NCBI RefSeq assembly: GCF_009663465.1
Contig: NZ_QXHU01000007.1
Location: 1 to 46,937, forward strand
Reading direction: 5' to 3'
Length of the DNA stretch: 46,937 bases
Source: Riemerella anatipestifer
GTDB lineage: Bacteria > Bacteroidota > Bacteroidia > Flavobacteriales > Weeksellaceae
Shown: in pieces, positions 33,553-42,724 of the stretch
Numbering within the stretch: position 1 is the first letter of the stretch
Layout: each line of letters starts with the position of its first letter
The notes under the pieces: generated by a model
The model's database searches: none
Seen by the model: the letters and a program-made list of their open reading frames with translations, nothing else
What the model was told of the DNA's origin: nothing
Position numbers and translations under genes: made by a program

Positions 33553-36500
33553 ATGTTAAGATACTTATTTGCCCTTTTTCTGCTTTTGGTAGGTACACTA
33601 AAAGCACAGACAGGTGATGTCCCTGCTTTCTATAAAGAAATGCAGAAGAACAGACCTAATGTGTTTGTTGTAGATTCTCTATACGATATTTACAGAGCAA
33701 ATACCTCTTTAGACTTTGATGCGGCAACTTTGGAAGAGATTAAGAAGATGAAGGCGTCTAACCCGAACAGAGCGGAAAAGTCGCCTTGGCTGTCTAATGC
33801 ACGACAAGAAAACAGCCCCATCAAAAAAGAGTTCCGCAGCGAATACGAAAAAAAATACCTCGAATGGCGAAGAGAAATACAACCCTACATCAACGAAGAG
33901 GGCTATATAGACTATCCCTCCGCCCAAGAGCGTAACCAAACTTTTTCCCAAAGACCCAAAACACCTTTTCTAAAAAGGGTTTTAAGGAGTTTAGGCATAG
34001 CTTCGGGCGAGGCTTCCTCTTCTATTTATGACAGCCCCGAAACGCCTTACCACGCCACTTTTTCGGGGTGGCACTACTATGGTCCCGTTCAGTTGCTTTC
34101 TAATACGGGGCAGAACAATGTGGTCAGCCAAGCCAATGTAAGAGCCTTTGCCCAATCGCCCACCAATCCTAACCATACTGTGTGTGCGGTAGAAAGTGGC
34201 ACGGTCTATATTTCTCACAACAAGGGCAAAATGTGGCACTTAGCCACCAAAGGCTACGATATTAAGGAGGTTAGTGCCCTAAGTTTTTCGGCTTCGGACG
34301 AGAAGGTCATTTTTGTAGGAGGGGCTCACGGGCTCTATATCTCACGGGACGGCGGCGTTACTTGGACTATTCTTACCAACTTTAATACTCTAACCCGATA
34401 TGCAGGCATAGGGAATAATGTGTCTAAAATCATTAGTGTTGCTACCGATGGTAACGCCATAAATGACAATGTCCTAATGGCAACCAACCGAGGGATTGTA
34501 AAACTAAAACAAACGGGAAGCGGCTCGTCGGTAAGCTACCAGTACGAAGTAAAACTTCCGCTTTGTGTTACGGATATTGTTAAACGCCCTAACTCCGATA
34601 ATGAGTTTTATGCCGTAGCCTATGATGCTGCCACCAATTTTATGTATTTCTACAAGTCCACCGACGGCGGAGAAACTTGGGTGAAAAAAGGCACCGAAGG
34701 AAAAGGTTGGTACGAACCTGCTACAAAAATGGCTAATGTTTGGGGTGCAAGACTTGCCATAACCCCCGCTGATGACCAAGTGGTGTATGCGTACATTATT
34801 GCCAACCAAACCTCAAGAGATAATGGGTATTGGGGCGTGTACCGAAGCAATGATGCAGGGGAAAATTGGACGCTCCCTAACCCTAACGGTCCCGGAGCAG
34901 GAACAAGAGGCTACAACAACTCCAACAATATCAACTTAGCCACTTTCCCTTTCCAGCCTACGGGAAGCTACACGCAAGGGTTTTACAACTGTGCCATCAT
35001 TGCCTCACCAACTAATGCCAATACCATTATCGTGGGAGGGCTTAATGCCTATATTTCGAGAGATGGTGGGCAAACGTTTAAATATTTCGGAGGCTATTGG
35101 GGACCTAAGTCGTTGCACCCCGATATGCAGACCTTTTATCAGCAGACCAACGCCGATGGTAGCGTGGATACTTGGCTCACTACCGATGGAGGCATCAACT
35201 ACTCCAACGATTTCTTTGAAACAATGGACGAAGTCCGAACTTTCGGACTGGGAGGCGACTATTGGGGCTTTGACCTTGGAGAGTATAATACCAATATGGG
35301 AGGCGGTATGTACCACAACGGCGACAGCTATCATGTGTCTACCTACGGCAAAGGCGTATTCAAGCACTTAGGCGGTGGCGAAAGTTCTACGGGGTATGTT
35401 CTTCCGGGTAATGACGAAAGGCATTTCTTCTTTTCGGATTTCTCGGGCATCATTGCTTCGCCCGAAGTTAATACCTCTTACTCTCCAGCGTATAAGTTAG
35501 ACCCAATCCCTTCGGAACCCTATGCGGGAAGAGGGCTCCCTTACTATACCCAAAGAGATCACAACGGGAATATGTATTATTTTACGCAGACCAAAGAAGA
35601 AAAGGTTTTGGGTAAATTCAACTTACAAGTTTACAATTATAAGGATAATAAAGTGTATCTGTTAAAGGAAATGACTACCTCGAAAGACACTGCCCCACAG
35701 CAGTATATGGTGTCTTTCTCTAATCCTTTGTATCAGTATTTAATAGTGAATAACAAGTTGTATGCTTCTACCGACGGAGGAAAAAATTGGGAAGAAAAAA
35801 CAACGCCTTTTGCCAATAATATGAGTTTGGCGATTGTGGATAACGACCCCAAAACCATTTATGTGTTGAGAACCTACACTACAGGAAACAATGTTTTAAA
35901 AGTGAGTAATGATGGCGGAAGCACCTTTCAAAATATTGATAACCCCAATACTAACCGTAATTACAAGCATATCCTAAATGTAAGGGGAACCGATGTGATT
36001 TTTCTTTTCGGAAATAACCAGTCCAAAGTGCATTATTATATTGATGGTACTTGGAAAGAATACAGTGAGGATTTGCCTTTTAACCTCAACATCTTGGAAC
36101 CCAAAATCCAATACCGTACGGGCGAGTTTTTTATGGCGACCAGCGGAAGCGGGATTTGGACCAGAAAACTCCCTGATGATGTTTTAGCTAAAATGAACGT
36201 GGTTAAAATCAACATCGAATCGCCGAAGAAAACCACCGTGGTTAAAGATTTTGTTTTTGAACCAAATAATATTTCACTGTATTACGGTAAAACGATTGTG
36301 AGCCGCCAGTGGGAATTCCCCGGAGCAGCACAGGTAAACAATGCCGAAACCGATAAGCCTTCCGTGGTCTATAATAAATACGGAAAGTTTGGCGTAAAAC
36401 TAACTTTAACCGATAGCGAAGGGCAAAACTATACCCAGACCTTCCCCGATTTTTTCACGGTGTACCCTTACTGTGCTTGTGATGCTCCAAATGTGATGAA

Positions 36501-37785
36501 GGAGCTTATTGGCAATATATCCGTATGGGTAGATGCCGATAGAACCAATATGCAAAACCAAACCGTAACCGACCGGATAACGGGCGAAGTGTATAGCCTC
36601 GTCAATACCGCCGGAATGAGTTTGGAAAAAACACCTGACCTCCACAACGGAAAGCCGGTACTAAGTTTTAAAGCCAATAACAGCTATATCGATTTAGGGA
36701 AAACCTATGAGGGCAAAACCTTTTTTGTGGTTTCCAAGCTCAACCCGAATGCCAATAATGCTTTCAACTTCCTATTAGGGGATAATGGAAGCGCCGATTT
36801 TCATAGCAATGGACGATTGGGCAGCATCTTTAGTTCAGCCTATATGTCCGACAGACAGCGGTTCAATTCTGCTAATAACGGAAGAACCCAAATCAACGGG
36901 ATTAACCGAAATTTTTTCAACACCAATTTTTATACGGATAAGCTCTCCGTGTACGCTATGCGTGTGGCCGATGGCAAAACCGGAGCAAGGGTAAGATACA
37001 TTTCCAAAGACCGAGGATTTTCCGACCGTACTTGGAGAGGCGAAGTCGCCGAGGTGATTGTTTTCGATAAATCCCTTACCGATGAGGAAATGGCACAAGT
37101 GAACGATTATCTTATGACCAAGTATGCCTTGAATACCGAGGTCCAAGACCTTCCGTCTTCCATACCAGGGCTCATTGCCCGCATAAATGCCGACGGAGCA
37201 GACCTTAACAATAAAGTCGTATTGGACTATGCTGCAAAATCGGCTTATGATATCATCAATCCCGCCGCTTTTGAAATCAAAACTTCGGGGAACAATAACC
37301 AAAAGATAATCAACATAAAACCAAATTATAGCGATGCGCATATTCAGCTTAACACCACCTATGAAGGCAAAACCTTTTTTGTGGTTTCCAAGCTCCATGC
37401 GGATACCAAAAGCAACTTTAGCTTTATTTTGGGAAGCGATGCCACCGATTTTCATAGTGGCGGAAGATTAGGTCCCATATTATCTTCTTCCTTTATGAGA
37501 GATAGTGAATTGTTTTTTCCACTTGATGATGGACTTACCATGATTAACAACCAGCCAGCCAGCTACTTCTCTACCAATTTCAATACCTCCCAACTCACCC
37601 TTTATACCCTTAGGGTGGCGAATGGAAAACCCGCCGCCAAAGTGAGTAAAGTCTCCAAAGACCGCAACGACACCAAGCGGGTTTGGCAAGGTGAAATCGG
37701 AGAAGTGCTCATCTACGACCGACAGCTAAGCGATGAGGAAGTCCAGCAAGTCAATACTTACCTTATGCAGAAGTTTGGCTTATAA
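33553..37785 (+). CDS. Giant exported VPS10/BNR-repeat protein with tandem lectin-like domains
   Basis: A 1410-residue exported protein (signal MLRYLFALFLLLVGTLKA). The propeller-like region (about 155-890) has Asp-box motifs SRDGGVTW, STDGGETW, SNDAGENW, SRDGGQTF, STDGGKNW, SNDGGSTF and shares LHPDMQ, TDGGINYS and HNGD blocks with the protein at 26.2 kb. A PKD-like domain follows (about 905-970), then two copies of a LamG/ConA-like domain (about 985-1190 and 1205-1410), each with TYEGKTFFVVSKL and ending in a DEE..QVN.YLM.K pattern. No T9SS sorting domain is present, unlike its homologue. The role is probably adhesion or glycan binding. Confidence 0.88.
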   Translation: MLRYLFALFLLLVGTLKAQTGDVPAFYKEMQKNRPNVFVVDSLYDIYRANTSLDFDAATLEEIKKMKASNPNRAEKSPWLSNARQENSPIKKEFRSEYEKKYLEWRREIQPYINEEGYIDYPSAQERNQTFSQRPKTPFLKRVLRSLGIASGEASSSIYDSPETPYHATFSGWHYYGPVQLLSNTGQNNVVSQANVRAFAQSPTNPNHTVCAVESGTVYISHNKGKMWHLATKGYDIKEVSALSFSASDEKVIFVGGAHGLYISRDGGVTWTILTNFNTLTRYAGIGNNVSKIISVATDGNAINDNVLMATNRGIVKLKQTGSGSSVSYQYEVKLPLCVTDIVKRPNSDNEFYAVAYDAATNFMYFYKSTDGGETWVKKGTEGKGWYEPATKMANVWGARLAITPADDQVVYAYIIANQTSRDNGYWGVYRSNDAGENWTLPNPNGPGAGTRGYNNSNNINLATFPFQPTGSYTQGFYNCAIIASPTNANTIIVGGLNAYISRDGGQTFKYFGGYWGPKSLHPDMQTFYQQTNADGSVDTWLTTDGGINYSNDFFETMDEVRTFGLGGDYWGFDLGEYNTNMGGGMYHNGDSYHVSTYGKGVFKHLGGGESSTGYVLPGNDERHFFFSDFSGIIASPEVNTSYSPAYKLDPIPSEPYAGRGLPYYTQRDHNGNMYYFTQTKEEKVLGKFNLQVYNYKDNKVYLLKEMTTSKDTAPQQYMVSFSNPLYQYLIVNNKLYASTDGGKNWEEKTTPFANNMSLAIVDNDPKTIYVLRTYTTGNNVLKVSNDGGSTFQNIDNPNTNRNYKHILNVRGTDVIFLFGNNQSKVHYYIDGTWKEYSEDLPFNLNILEPKIQYRTGEFFMATSGSGIWTRKLPDDVLAKMNVVKINIESPKKTTVVKDFVFEPNNISLYYGKTIVSRQWEFPGAAQVNNAETDKPSVVYNKYGKFGVKLTLTDSEGQNYTQTFPDFFTVYPYCACDAPNVMKELIGNISVWVDADRTNMQNQTVTDRITGEVYSLVNTAGMSLEKTPDLHNGKPVLSFKANNSYIDLGKTYEGKTFFVVSKLNPNANNAFNFLLGDNGSADFHSNGRLGSIFSSAYMSDRQRFNSANNGRTQINGINRNFFNTNFYTDKLSVYAMRVADGKTGARVRYISKDRGFSDRTWRGEVAEVIVFDKSLTDEEMAQVNDYLMTKYALNTEVQDLPSSIPGLIARINADGADLNNKVVLDYAAKSAYDIINPAAFEIKTSGNNNQKIINIKPNYSDAHIQLNTTYEGKTFFVVSKLHADTKSNFSFILGSDATDFHSGGRLGPILSSSFMRDSELFFPLDDGLTMINNQPASYFSTNFNTSQLTLYTLRVANGKPAAKVSKVSKDRNDTKRVWQGEIGEVLIYDRQLSDEEVQQVNTYLMQKFGL

Positions 37786-37821
37786 AGATGTGATATATTA
37801 CTAAAAATCTCTACTTTTGTG

Positions 37822-37914
37822 ATGATGAAATCAATAATTATCTCATTAGTAGGGATTTTTTCTTTACTACAATGTTTACCAAAAACTCTAATATGGAAAA
37901 GCCACAATCTATAA
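37822..37914 (+). other. Lipoprotein signal peptide out of frame with MsrB
   Basis: A 30-codon frame encodes MMKSIIISLVGIFSLLQC, a textbook lipoprotein signal with lipobox LLQC, then runs out of frame into msrB and stops at 37914. One additional A in the A5 run at 37881-37885 would join it to the MsrB frame as LLQC-LPKNSNMEKPQ. A -7-like TACTTTTG lies at 37812-37819. Confidence 0.65.
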
Positions 37915-38339
37915 AGCATAATCCTTACTATTCTCGTACAGACTCTACTCCAGTAAAGTTGTCCAATGAAGAATGGCATAAGGTACTTTCGCCAGAGCTT
38001 TATTCTATTGCTAGAGAAGCTGCAACAGAAAGACCTTTTACAGGTATATATAACGACTTTGATAAAAAGGGAAACTACTATTGTGCAGCTTGTGGCAACC
38101 ATTTGTTTAAGTCAGACTATAAGTTTGCCTCCTCCTGCGGCTGGCCAAGTTTCTTTGAAGTGAACAAAGAAGGGGTTATCTACAAAAGAGATTCTTCTCA
38201 CGGTATGGAGCGTACCGAAGTTTTATGCAAAAGATGCGAAGCTCATTTAGGACACGTATTTAATGATGGTCCTCCGCCCACAGGCATACGCTATTGTATG
38301 AACTCTATAAGTTTAGATTTTGTTCCAGAGGAGGAATAA
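37872..38339 (+). CDS. msrB: Peptide-methionine (R)-S-oxide reductase MsrB
   Basis: Reduces methionine-R-sulfoxide in proteins. The frame encodes 155 residues with both zinc-binding CxxC pairs (CAAC and CKRC), SSCGWPSFFE, DSSHGMERTEVLC, LGHVFNDG and the catalytic Cys in GIRYCMNSISL. Flavobacterial MsrB proteins often carry a lipoprotein signal; here that signal lies in another frame just upstream, so the ATG at 37872 (or 37893) would give a cytoplasmic enzyme. The gene follows the giant BNR gene by 86 bp and ends at a strong terminator. Confidence 0.9.
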   Translation: MFTKNSNMEKPQSIKHNPYYSRTDSTPVKLSNEEWHKVLSPELYSIAREAATERPFTGIYNDFDKKGNYYCAACGNHLFKSDYKFASSCGWPSFFEVNKEGVIYKRDSSHGMERTEVLCKRCEAHLGHVFNDGPPPTGIRYCMNSISLDFVPEEE

Positions 38340-38364
38340 AATAAGAATGTCGCTCTGCAATATG

Positions 38365-38399
38365 AAAAATGTTAGACTATAAAACAGTCTAACATTTTT
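38365..38399. terminator. Bidirectional terminator after msrB
   Basis: A 14-bp perfect stem AAAAATGTTAGACT/AGTCTAACATTTTT with a 7-nt loop, T-rich on both outward sides, lies between the converging msrB and lipoprotein genes. Confidence 0.9.
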
Positions 38400-38439
38400 C
38401 TTTTTATCAGAAAATAAATTCAAAATTTATTCCTCGAAA

Positions 38440-38862
38440 TTATTGTTTAATAATAATTGCTGTGGTTTTTATAGTATTTTTCTTGATTTTAAATTCAGGG
38501 TGAGTAGTGCTTACCCACAGATATTTGTTTCCCTGTTTTCTAAATGCTTCAAAATAATAAATTTGCTCTGTATCTTCTTGTATATAAGAGGATAAATCAA
38601 AATTTGCAATACCATTTGTATCTGAAACAACCTCCTTTTCAACTGTAGGTAGAAGAGCATCGGCTTTAACTTTTGATTTAAACATCATAACTACAATGCC
38701 ACTTTGAGGTTCGTTATTACTGTTAATCACATTTATTTTTACAGCTGTGGAAGTTTTTATTTCTGTCTTTGATGAAGATGAGGACTCTTCCAATACATTC
38801 TCTGTCCTAGTACAAGAAACTAACCACAATACAGAACATACTAATAATAAATATCTACTCAT
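38440..38862 (-). CDS. Small lipoprotein of unknown function
   Basis: A 140-residue protein starting at the ATG at 38862 (MSRYLLLVCSVLWLVSC, lipobox LVSC); the longer frame from 38898 would overlap the upstream gene and hide the signal. After a Ser-rich linker the mature part resembles an Ig-like or carboxypeptidase-regulatory-like beta sandwich (VKINVINSNNEPQSGIVVMMF ... SDTNGIANFDLSSYI). It begins 7 bp after the previous lipoprotein gene and is probably co-transcribed with it. Confidence 0.78.
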   Translation of the reverse strand: MSRYLLLVCSVLWLVSCTRTENVLEESSSSSKTEIKTSTAVKINVINSNNEPQSGIVVMMFKSKVKADALLPTVEKEVVSDTNGIANFDLSSYIQEDTEQIYYFEAFRKQGNKYLWVSTTHPEFKIKKNTIKTTAIIIKQ

Positions 38863-38869
38863 TTTATTA

Positions 38870-39364
38870 CTATTTACTTGTTTTTGTAACTTTATCATAA
38901 GCCAACTCTATTTTTTTACCTCCATTATACTCTACAATGCAATGGTTGGTGCTAATGCCTATTATTTTTCCTTCAATTATTTTTCCTTTCAATTTAAAAG
39001 CCACTGTGTCGCCTAGCTCCAGATTAACCTCAGACTTAGCAGAAACATTTACTAAAACATTTGTATTTTGAATTCCCCAAACATCTCCAATCACTTTCAC
39101 TTTTTTACCATCATCTTTTACGAAGATTTTAGCGTTTCTTAAAAATTCTCCCTCATATTTTCTAGTGAGATTATCTACTGCTTGTTCCAATGCGTCTGAG
39201 CCAGAATCGGCAATACTCTCAACCTCTCTACTTAATAGTACATAAGTTTTGCTGTCATCTATATTTCTGTTACTTACAGATGTTAAATCTCCTATTCTTA
39301 CCCATGAACTGCAAGAAGATACTACCAAAGGAAATAATAAAAAGGATAAATGTTTAGTTTTCAT
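38870..39364 (-). CDS. Lipoprotein of unknown function
   Basis: A 164-residue lipoprotein (MKTKHLSFLLFPLVVSSC, lipobox VSSC). The N-terminal half is helical and polar (DSGSDALEQAVDNLTRKYEGEFLRNAKIF); the C-terminal 60 residues are strand-rich with LGDTVAFKLKGKIIEGKIIGI followed by CIVEYNGGKKIELAYDKV, which resembles a small SH3/Tudor-like barrel. I recognise no family. It is divergent from the XRE regulator, which may control it. Confidence 0.78.
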   Translation of the reverse strand: MKTKHLSFLLFPLVVSSCSSWVRIGDLTSVSNRNIDDSKTYVLLSREVESIADSGSDALEQAVDNLTRKYEGEFLRNAKIFVKDDGKKVKVIGDVWGIQNTNVLVNVSAKSEVNLELGDTVAFKLKGKIIEGKIIGISTNHCIVEYNGGKKIELAYDKVTKTSK

Positions 39365-39408
39365 AACATTGCTTTAGAAATTGTTTTCTACAAAGGTCAA
39401 AAAAAATA

Positions 39409-39439
39409 TTTGGCTGAAATTTTTAAAATTGTATATTTG
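39409..39439 (+). promoter_or_regulatory. Promoter of the XRE regulator
   Basis: -33 TTTG (39409-39412), 19-nt spacer and -7 TATATTTG (39432-39439): a near-ideal Bacteroidota promoter ending 31 bp before the regulator's start codon. Confidence 0.75.
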
Positions 39440-39470
39440 TATACGCTTTTTGGATATAAAAATACATAAT

Positions 39471-39839
39471 ATGAATAAAATAGGAGTTAATATAAGAAGG
39501 TTGAGAGAGAGAAAAGGGTTTTCTCAAGAGTATGTAGCACAAGAACTCAACATAAGTCAAGCGTCTTATGCGAGATTAGAAAATGAAAATACTAAGGTAA
39601 CTGTGGAAAGATTATCCAAAATAGCAGAAATATTAGAAACGGATATTACAGAGTTCTTCAACGAAAACAGATTGAGCATTCAAACTCAAAATAACTATGA
39701 AGGCTCTTATGGTAACGGGTATGTTCAAAATTTACATATAGAAAATAAGGAAGCTACCCAAAAGTTGATAGAATCTTACGAAGCTAGAATAAAAGAAAAA
39801 GATGATATAATAGCCCTTTTGAAAGAACTTGTACACTAA
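39471..39839 (+). CDS. XRE-family HTH transcriptional regulator with coiled-coil tail
   Basis: A 122-residue protein starting at MNKIGVN (39471); an upstream in-frame extension would include its own promoter. Residues 5-60 are a Cro/CI-type helix-turn-helix (IRRLRERKGFSQEYVAQEL, then ISQASYARLENENTKVTVERL). The tail (about 85-122) is a charged coiled coil suitable for dimerisation. It is divergent from the lipoprotein pair at 38.4-39.4 kb, the most likely local target. Small HTH-plus-coiled-coil regulators of this type are common in Flavobacteriia. Confidence 0.88.
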   Translation: MNKIGVNIRRLRERKGFSQEYVAQELNISQASYARLENENTKVTVERLSKIAEILETDITEFFNENRLSIQTQNNYEGSYGNGYVQNLHIENKEATQKLIESYEARIKEKDDIIALLKELVH

Positions 39840-39843
39840 TTTC

Positions 39844-40275
39844 TCACCTTTTAGATTTAAAAAACTCTTTTACTAGATTGCGGCAATCATCTTCCATAGT
39901 TCCAATGGAAATTTGGGTTTTAGGATGAAGGTTGATATTTTGCTTTAGAAAGCCTCTATGCTCGTCTCTAGCGCCTATAACCACTCTAGAAATCTGAGAC
40001 CAAAATAAAGCTCCTGCACACATAGTACAAGGTTCTAATGTAACATACATAGTACAGTCTTTAAGGTATTTGCCTCCTAGAGCGTTAGCCGCAGAAGTTA
40101 TGGACTGCATCTCTGCATGAGCAGTAACATCATTTAGAGTTTCTGTAAGATTGTATCCTCTGGCAATTACTCTCTCATTGTGTACAATTACACAGCCCAC
40201 AGGTACTTCGTCTTTTTCAAACGCATTTAAAGCCTCCTGAAAGGCTATTCGCATAAAGTATTCGTCTGTAAACAT
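39844..40275 (-). CDS. tadA: tRNA adenosine(34) deaminase
   Basis: Deaminates A34 to inosine in the anticodon of tRNA-Arg. The 143-residue protein shows the zinc deaminase motifs HAEMQ (catalytic Glu) and PCTMCAGA, with EVPVGCVIV near the start and the family's usual length. It converges on the XRE gene with 4 bp between the stops, so no separate terminator fits there. Confidence 0.93.
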   Translation of the reverse strand: MFTDEYFMRIAFQEALNAFEKDEVPVGCVIVHNERVIARGYNLTETLNDVTAHAEMQSITSAANALGGKYLKDCTMYVTLEPCTMCAGALFWSQISRVVIGARDEHRGFLKQNINLHPKTQISIGTMEDDCRNLVKEFFKSKR

Positions 40276-40292
40276 TATCTGCTATAAATAAA

Positions 40293-40323
40293 AGGCGAAG
40301 CACCCCTTGTCATCACTTCGCCT
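40293..40323 (-). terminator. Terminator of sodC
   Basis: AGGCGAAG (40293-40300) pairs with CTTCGCCT (40316-40323) over a 15-nt loop; on the minus strand TTTTATTTAT follows. It lies between the sodC stop and the tadA start. Confidence 0.7.
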
Positions 40324-40341
40324 AAAAATATTGTATTCTAA

Positions 40342-40842
40342 TTATTCCTTTATCTCTACACAGCCTACCCTTCCACCTGCATTACCTGTGGGTTGAGTAC
40401 GGTAATCATCTTCTCCAGCGTGGATGATGATAGTCTTATTGTAGAGATTTTTAGTTTCGTCTTTACACCCCAAACACCATTTGTCTGTGCTAAATGTAAG
40501 CTTCGCATATCCGTTTTTATCAGCATTGAGATTTCCTATATCTCCTCTGTGGAAATGTTCAGCTTCCCATTTTCCGTGATGATGCCCCGTAGGATTCCAG
40601 TGCCCACCAGCAGTAGAACCATCTTTAGCTGAACAATCTCCAAACTCGTGAATATGAATGGCGTGTTTACCAGGCGTTAGATTATGAACATCTATATTCA
40701 AAGTAACTGTTTTAGCTTTTTGGGTAAAAGTAGCTGTACCTTTTGTATTGGTATTACTTTTAGATTGTATGGTGTAGGTTTTGCTTGTAACACAAGAGGT
40801 TAGAGCTAAAACACTTCCTAATAACAAACTTAGTTTTTTCAT
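40342..40842 (-). CDS. sodC: Cu/Zn superoxide dismutase family lipoprotein
   Basis: Dismutates superoxide in the periplasm. The 166-residue protein starts at MKKLSLLLGSVLALTSC (40842, lipobox LTSC); a longer frame adds 20 residues before the signal and is not used. Metal ligands are visible: HAIHIHEFGDC (Cu His pair and disulfide Cys), GGHWNP, HHHG and HRGDIGNL (bridging and Zn ligands), and the late Cu ligand in TIIIHAGEDDY, with GRVGCVEI closing the disulfide. Confidence 0.92.
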   Translation of the reverse strand: MKKLSLLLGSVLALTSCVTSKTYTIQSKSNTNTKGTATFTQKAKTVTLNIDVHNLTPGKHAIHIHEFGDCSAKDGSTAGGHWNPTGHHHGKWEAEHFHRGDIGNLNADKNGYAKLTFSTDKWCLGCKDETKNLYNKTIIIHAGEDDYRTQPTGNAGGRVGCVEIKE

Positions 40843-40930
40843 TTGATTAAATTTTTTGATAAAGTTAAAAAAAATATTATAAATATAATATTTACATGGC
40901 ACTACATTCTTCCTTACCTCAAAAATACCT

Positions 40931-40938
40931 TACCTTTG
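40931..40938 (+). promoter_or_regulatory. -7 promoter element before menD
   Basis: TACCTTTG matches TAnnTTTG, ending 23 bp before the menD start codon; no -33 element is clear. Confidence 0.45.
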
Positions 40939-40961
40939 CATAAAGTTTTTTAAGATTTTAT

Positions 40962-42635
40962 ATGAAGCAATATACCTCTAAACGCAGTATACAAATTTTA
41001 GCACATTTGCTATCTCAATATGGCATTAGTAACATTGTAATTTCTCCTGGCTCTAGAAATGCTCCAATGGCGATACATTTTACAGAGTTTGAAGAATTTA
41101 ATGCCTATAGCATAGTGGATGAAAGAAGTGCAGGATTTGTAGCATTAGGTATGGCAAAGAGTCAGAAGAAGCCTGTGGCTTTGTCTTGTACCAGTGGTTC
41201 TGCGGTGGCTAATTATTACCCTGCAGTGGTAGAAGCTTTTTATCAAAATGTTCCTTTATTATTGCTAACCGCCGATAGACCTTCTGATTATACTGATATT
41301 TTTGATGGACAAACCATTAGACAAAATCAGATTTTTCAGCAGCATTCTTATGGTGATTTTCAACTTTTGGAAGATAGCCACGAAGAAGCCGATGAACACA
41401 ATTTTAAAACCATTAAAACAGCTATAGAACTTTGCTTAGAGAAGCAAGGTCCTGTGCATATCAACATTCCTTTAGAGGAACCTTTGTACAATTTGGTATC
41501 CGAAATTCCTGTAATGCCTACCGTAGAAAAAGAAAGCAAAAACAATAATTTTGAGTTAGACAGCACTTTAGTAGCAGAATGGAACACCTCAAAAAAAATA
41601 ATGATTCTTACGGGTACTTTGGATAAAAATCCAGAATTAGAAACCTATCTTTCTCAGTTAGTTAAAAATCATACAGCAGTGGTTTTAACGGAGGTTAATT
41701 CTAACCTTCATAACGAGAAGTTTTTCGGTCATATAGACCGTTATATTTTTAATTTAGAGGAGAAAGATTTTCCAAACTACGCTCCAGATTTGCTTATTAC
41801 TATTGGACAAAATGTAGTTTCTAAAAAGATAAAACATTTTCTTAGAAAATCTCAAATCAAAAACCATTGGCATATAGATGAACACTGGCACCCAGATACC
41901 TATTTTGTGCTTAATAGAAAAATTAAAACCAAAGCTGATGTTTTCTTTAAAAAGCTTATACAAGGTATCAATTTAGAGCCAAGAGCCTATTTTAACCTTT
42001 GGGATAGCCTTAAAAATAAACTAGATGCTAAGCATGAAGAATACGTTTCTTTAGCACCGTTTTCCGATTTTAAATGCTTTGAAATTATTACCCAAAACAC
42101 ACCAAAGGAGTATAATATCCACATTTCTAATAGTTCAGCTATAAGGTATGCTCAGCTATTTGATTTCCAATACCAAAATACAATCTATTGTAACAGAGGT
42201 ACAAGCGGTATAGATGGTTGCACTTCTACGGCTATGGGCTTTGCTATTGCTAACGAAAAACCTACGCTCCTTATCACAGGAGATATTAGTTTTTTCTATG
42301 ACATCAATGGACTTTGGAATCCGTATATCCCGCCTTACACTAGGATTATCATACTCAATAATGGAGAAGGCAATATTTTCCGTATCATACCAGGGCCTGA
42401 TACTACCAATGCAATAGACGAGTTTATAGCTACTAAACACTCTAAAAATGCCGAAACTATTGCCAAGCATTTTGGGTTTTCGTATTTCAGAGCAGAAGAC
42501 TTAGTAACTGTAGAACGGAGTTTGCCTCATTTCTTCTCTCCAGATAGTAAACCTAAAATATTGGAAATTTATACTAAAAATGCTTCTTCGGAAGAGGTGC
42601 TTAAAGCATATTTTAAAAGTTTAAAACTAAATTGA
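40962..42635 (+). CDS. menD: 2-succinyl-5-enolpyruvyl-6-hydroxy-3-cyclohexene-1-carboxylate synthase
   Basis: ThDP-dependent enzyme of menaquinone synthesis that joins isochorismate with 2-oxoglutarate. The 557-residue protein has the MenD start YGISNIVISPGSRNAPMAIHF, the catalytic region VDERSAGFVALGMAKS, LTADRPSDYTDIFDGQTIRQ, and a C-terminal ThDP/Mg motif GDISFFYDINGL ... NNGEGNIFR. Full length. Other men genes are not adjacent. Menaquinone is the main respiratory quinone in Bacteroidota. Confidence 0.95.
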   Translation: MKQYTSKRSIQILAHLLSQYGISNIVISPGSRNAPMAIHFTEFEEFNAYSIVDERSAGFVALGMAKSQKKPVALSCTSGSAVANYYPAVVEAFYQNVPLLLLTADRPSDYTDIFDGQTIRQNQIFQQHSYGDFQLLEDSHEEADEHNFKTIKTAIELCLEKQGPVHINIPLEEPLYNLVSEIPVMPTVEKESKNNNFELDSTLVAEWNTSKKIMILTGTLDKNPELETYLSQLVKNHTAVVLTEVNSNLHNEKFFGHIDRYIFNLEEKDFPNYAPDLLITIGQNVVSKKIKHFLRKSQIKNHWHIDEHWHPDTYFVLNRKIKTKADVFFKKLIQGINLEPRAYFNLWDSLKNKLDAKHEEYVSLAPFSDFKCFEIITQNTPKEYNIHISNSSAIRYAQLFDFQYQNTIYCNRGTSGIDGCTSTAMGFAIANEKPTLLITGDISFFYDINGLWNPYIPPYTRIIILNNGEGNIFRIIPGPDTTNAIDEFIATKHSKNAETIAKHFGFSYFRAEDLVTVERSLPHFFSPDSKPKILEIYTKNASSEEVLKAYFKSLKLN

Positions 42636-42724
42636 TGACCATAGTTCCTCAATTTGTTGTTTTATTTTGAAATGCTTAATTTAGCCCATTGAACTTTTTA
42701 AATATTTAAAATTATAAATCTAAC

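Noticed and set aside
36835-37455. A 206-codon antisense frame in the second giant gene
   Set aside because: It mirrors the tandem lectin-like domains; the sense frame explains the sequence.
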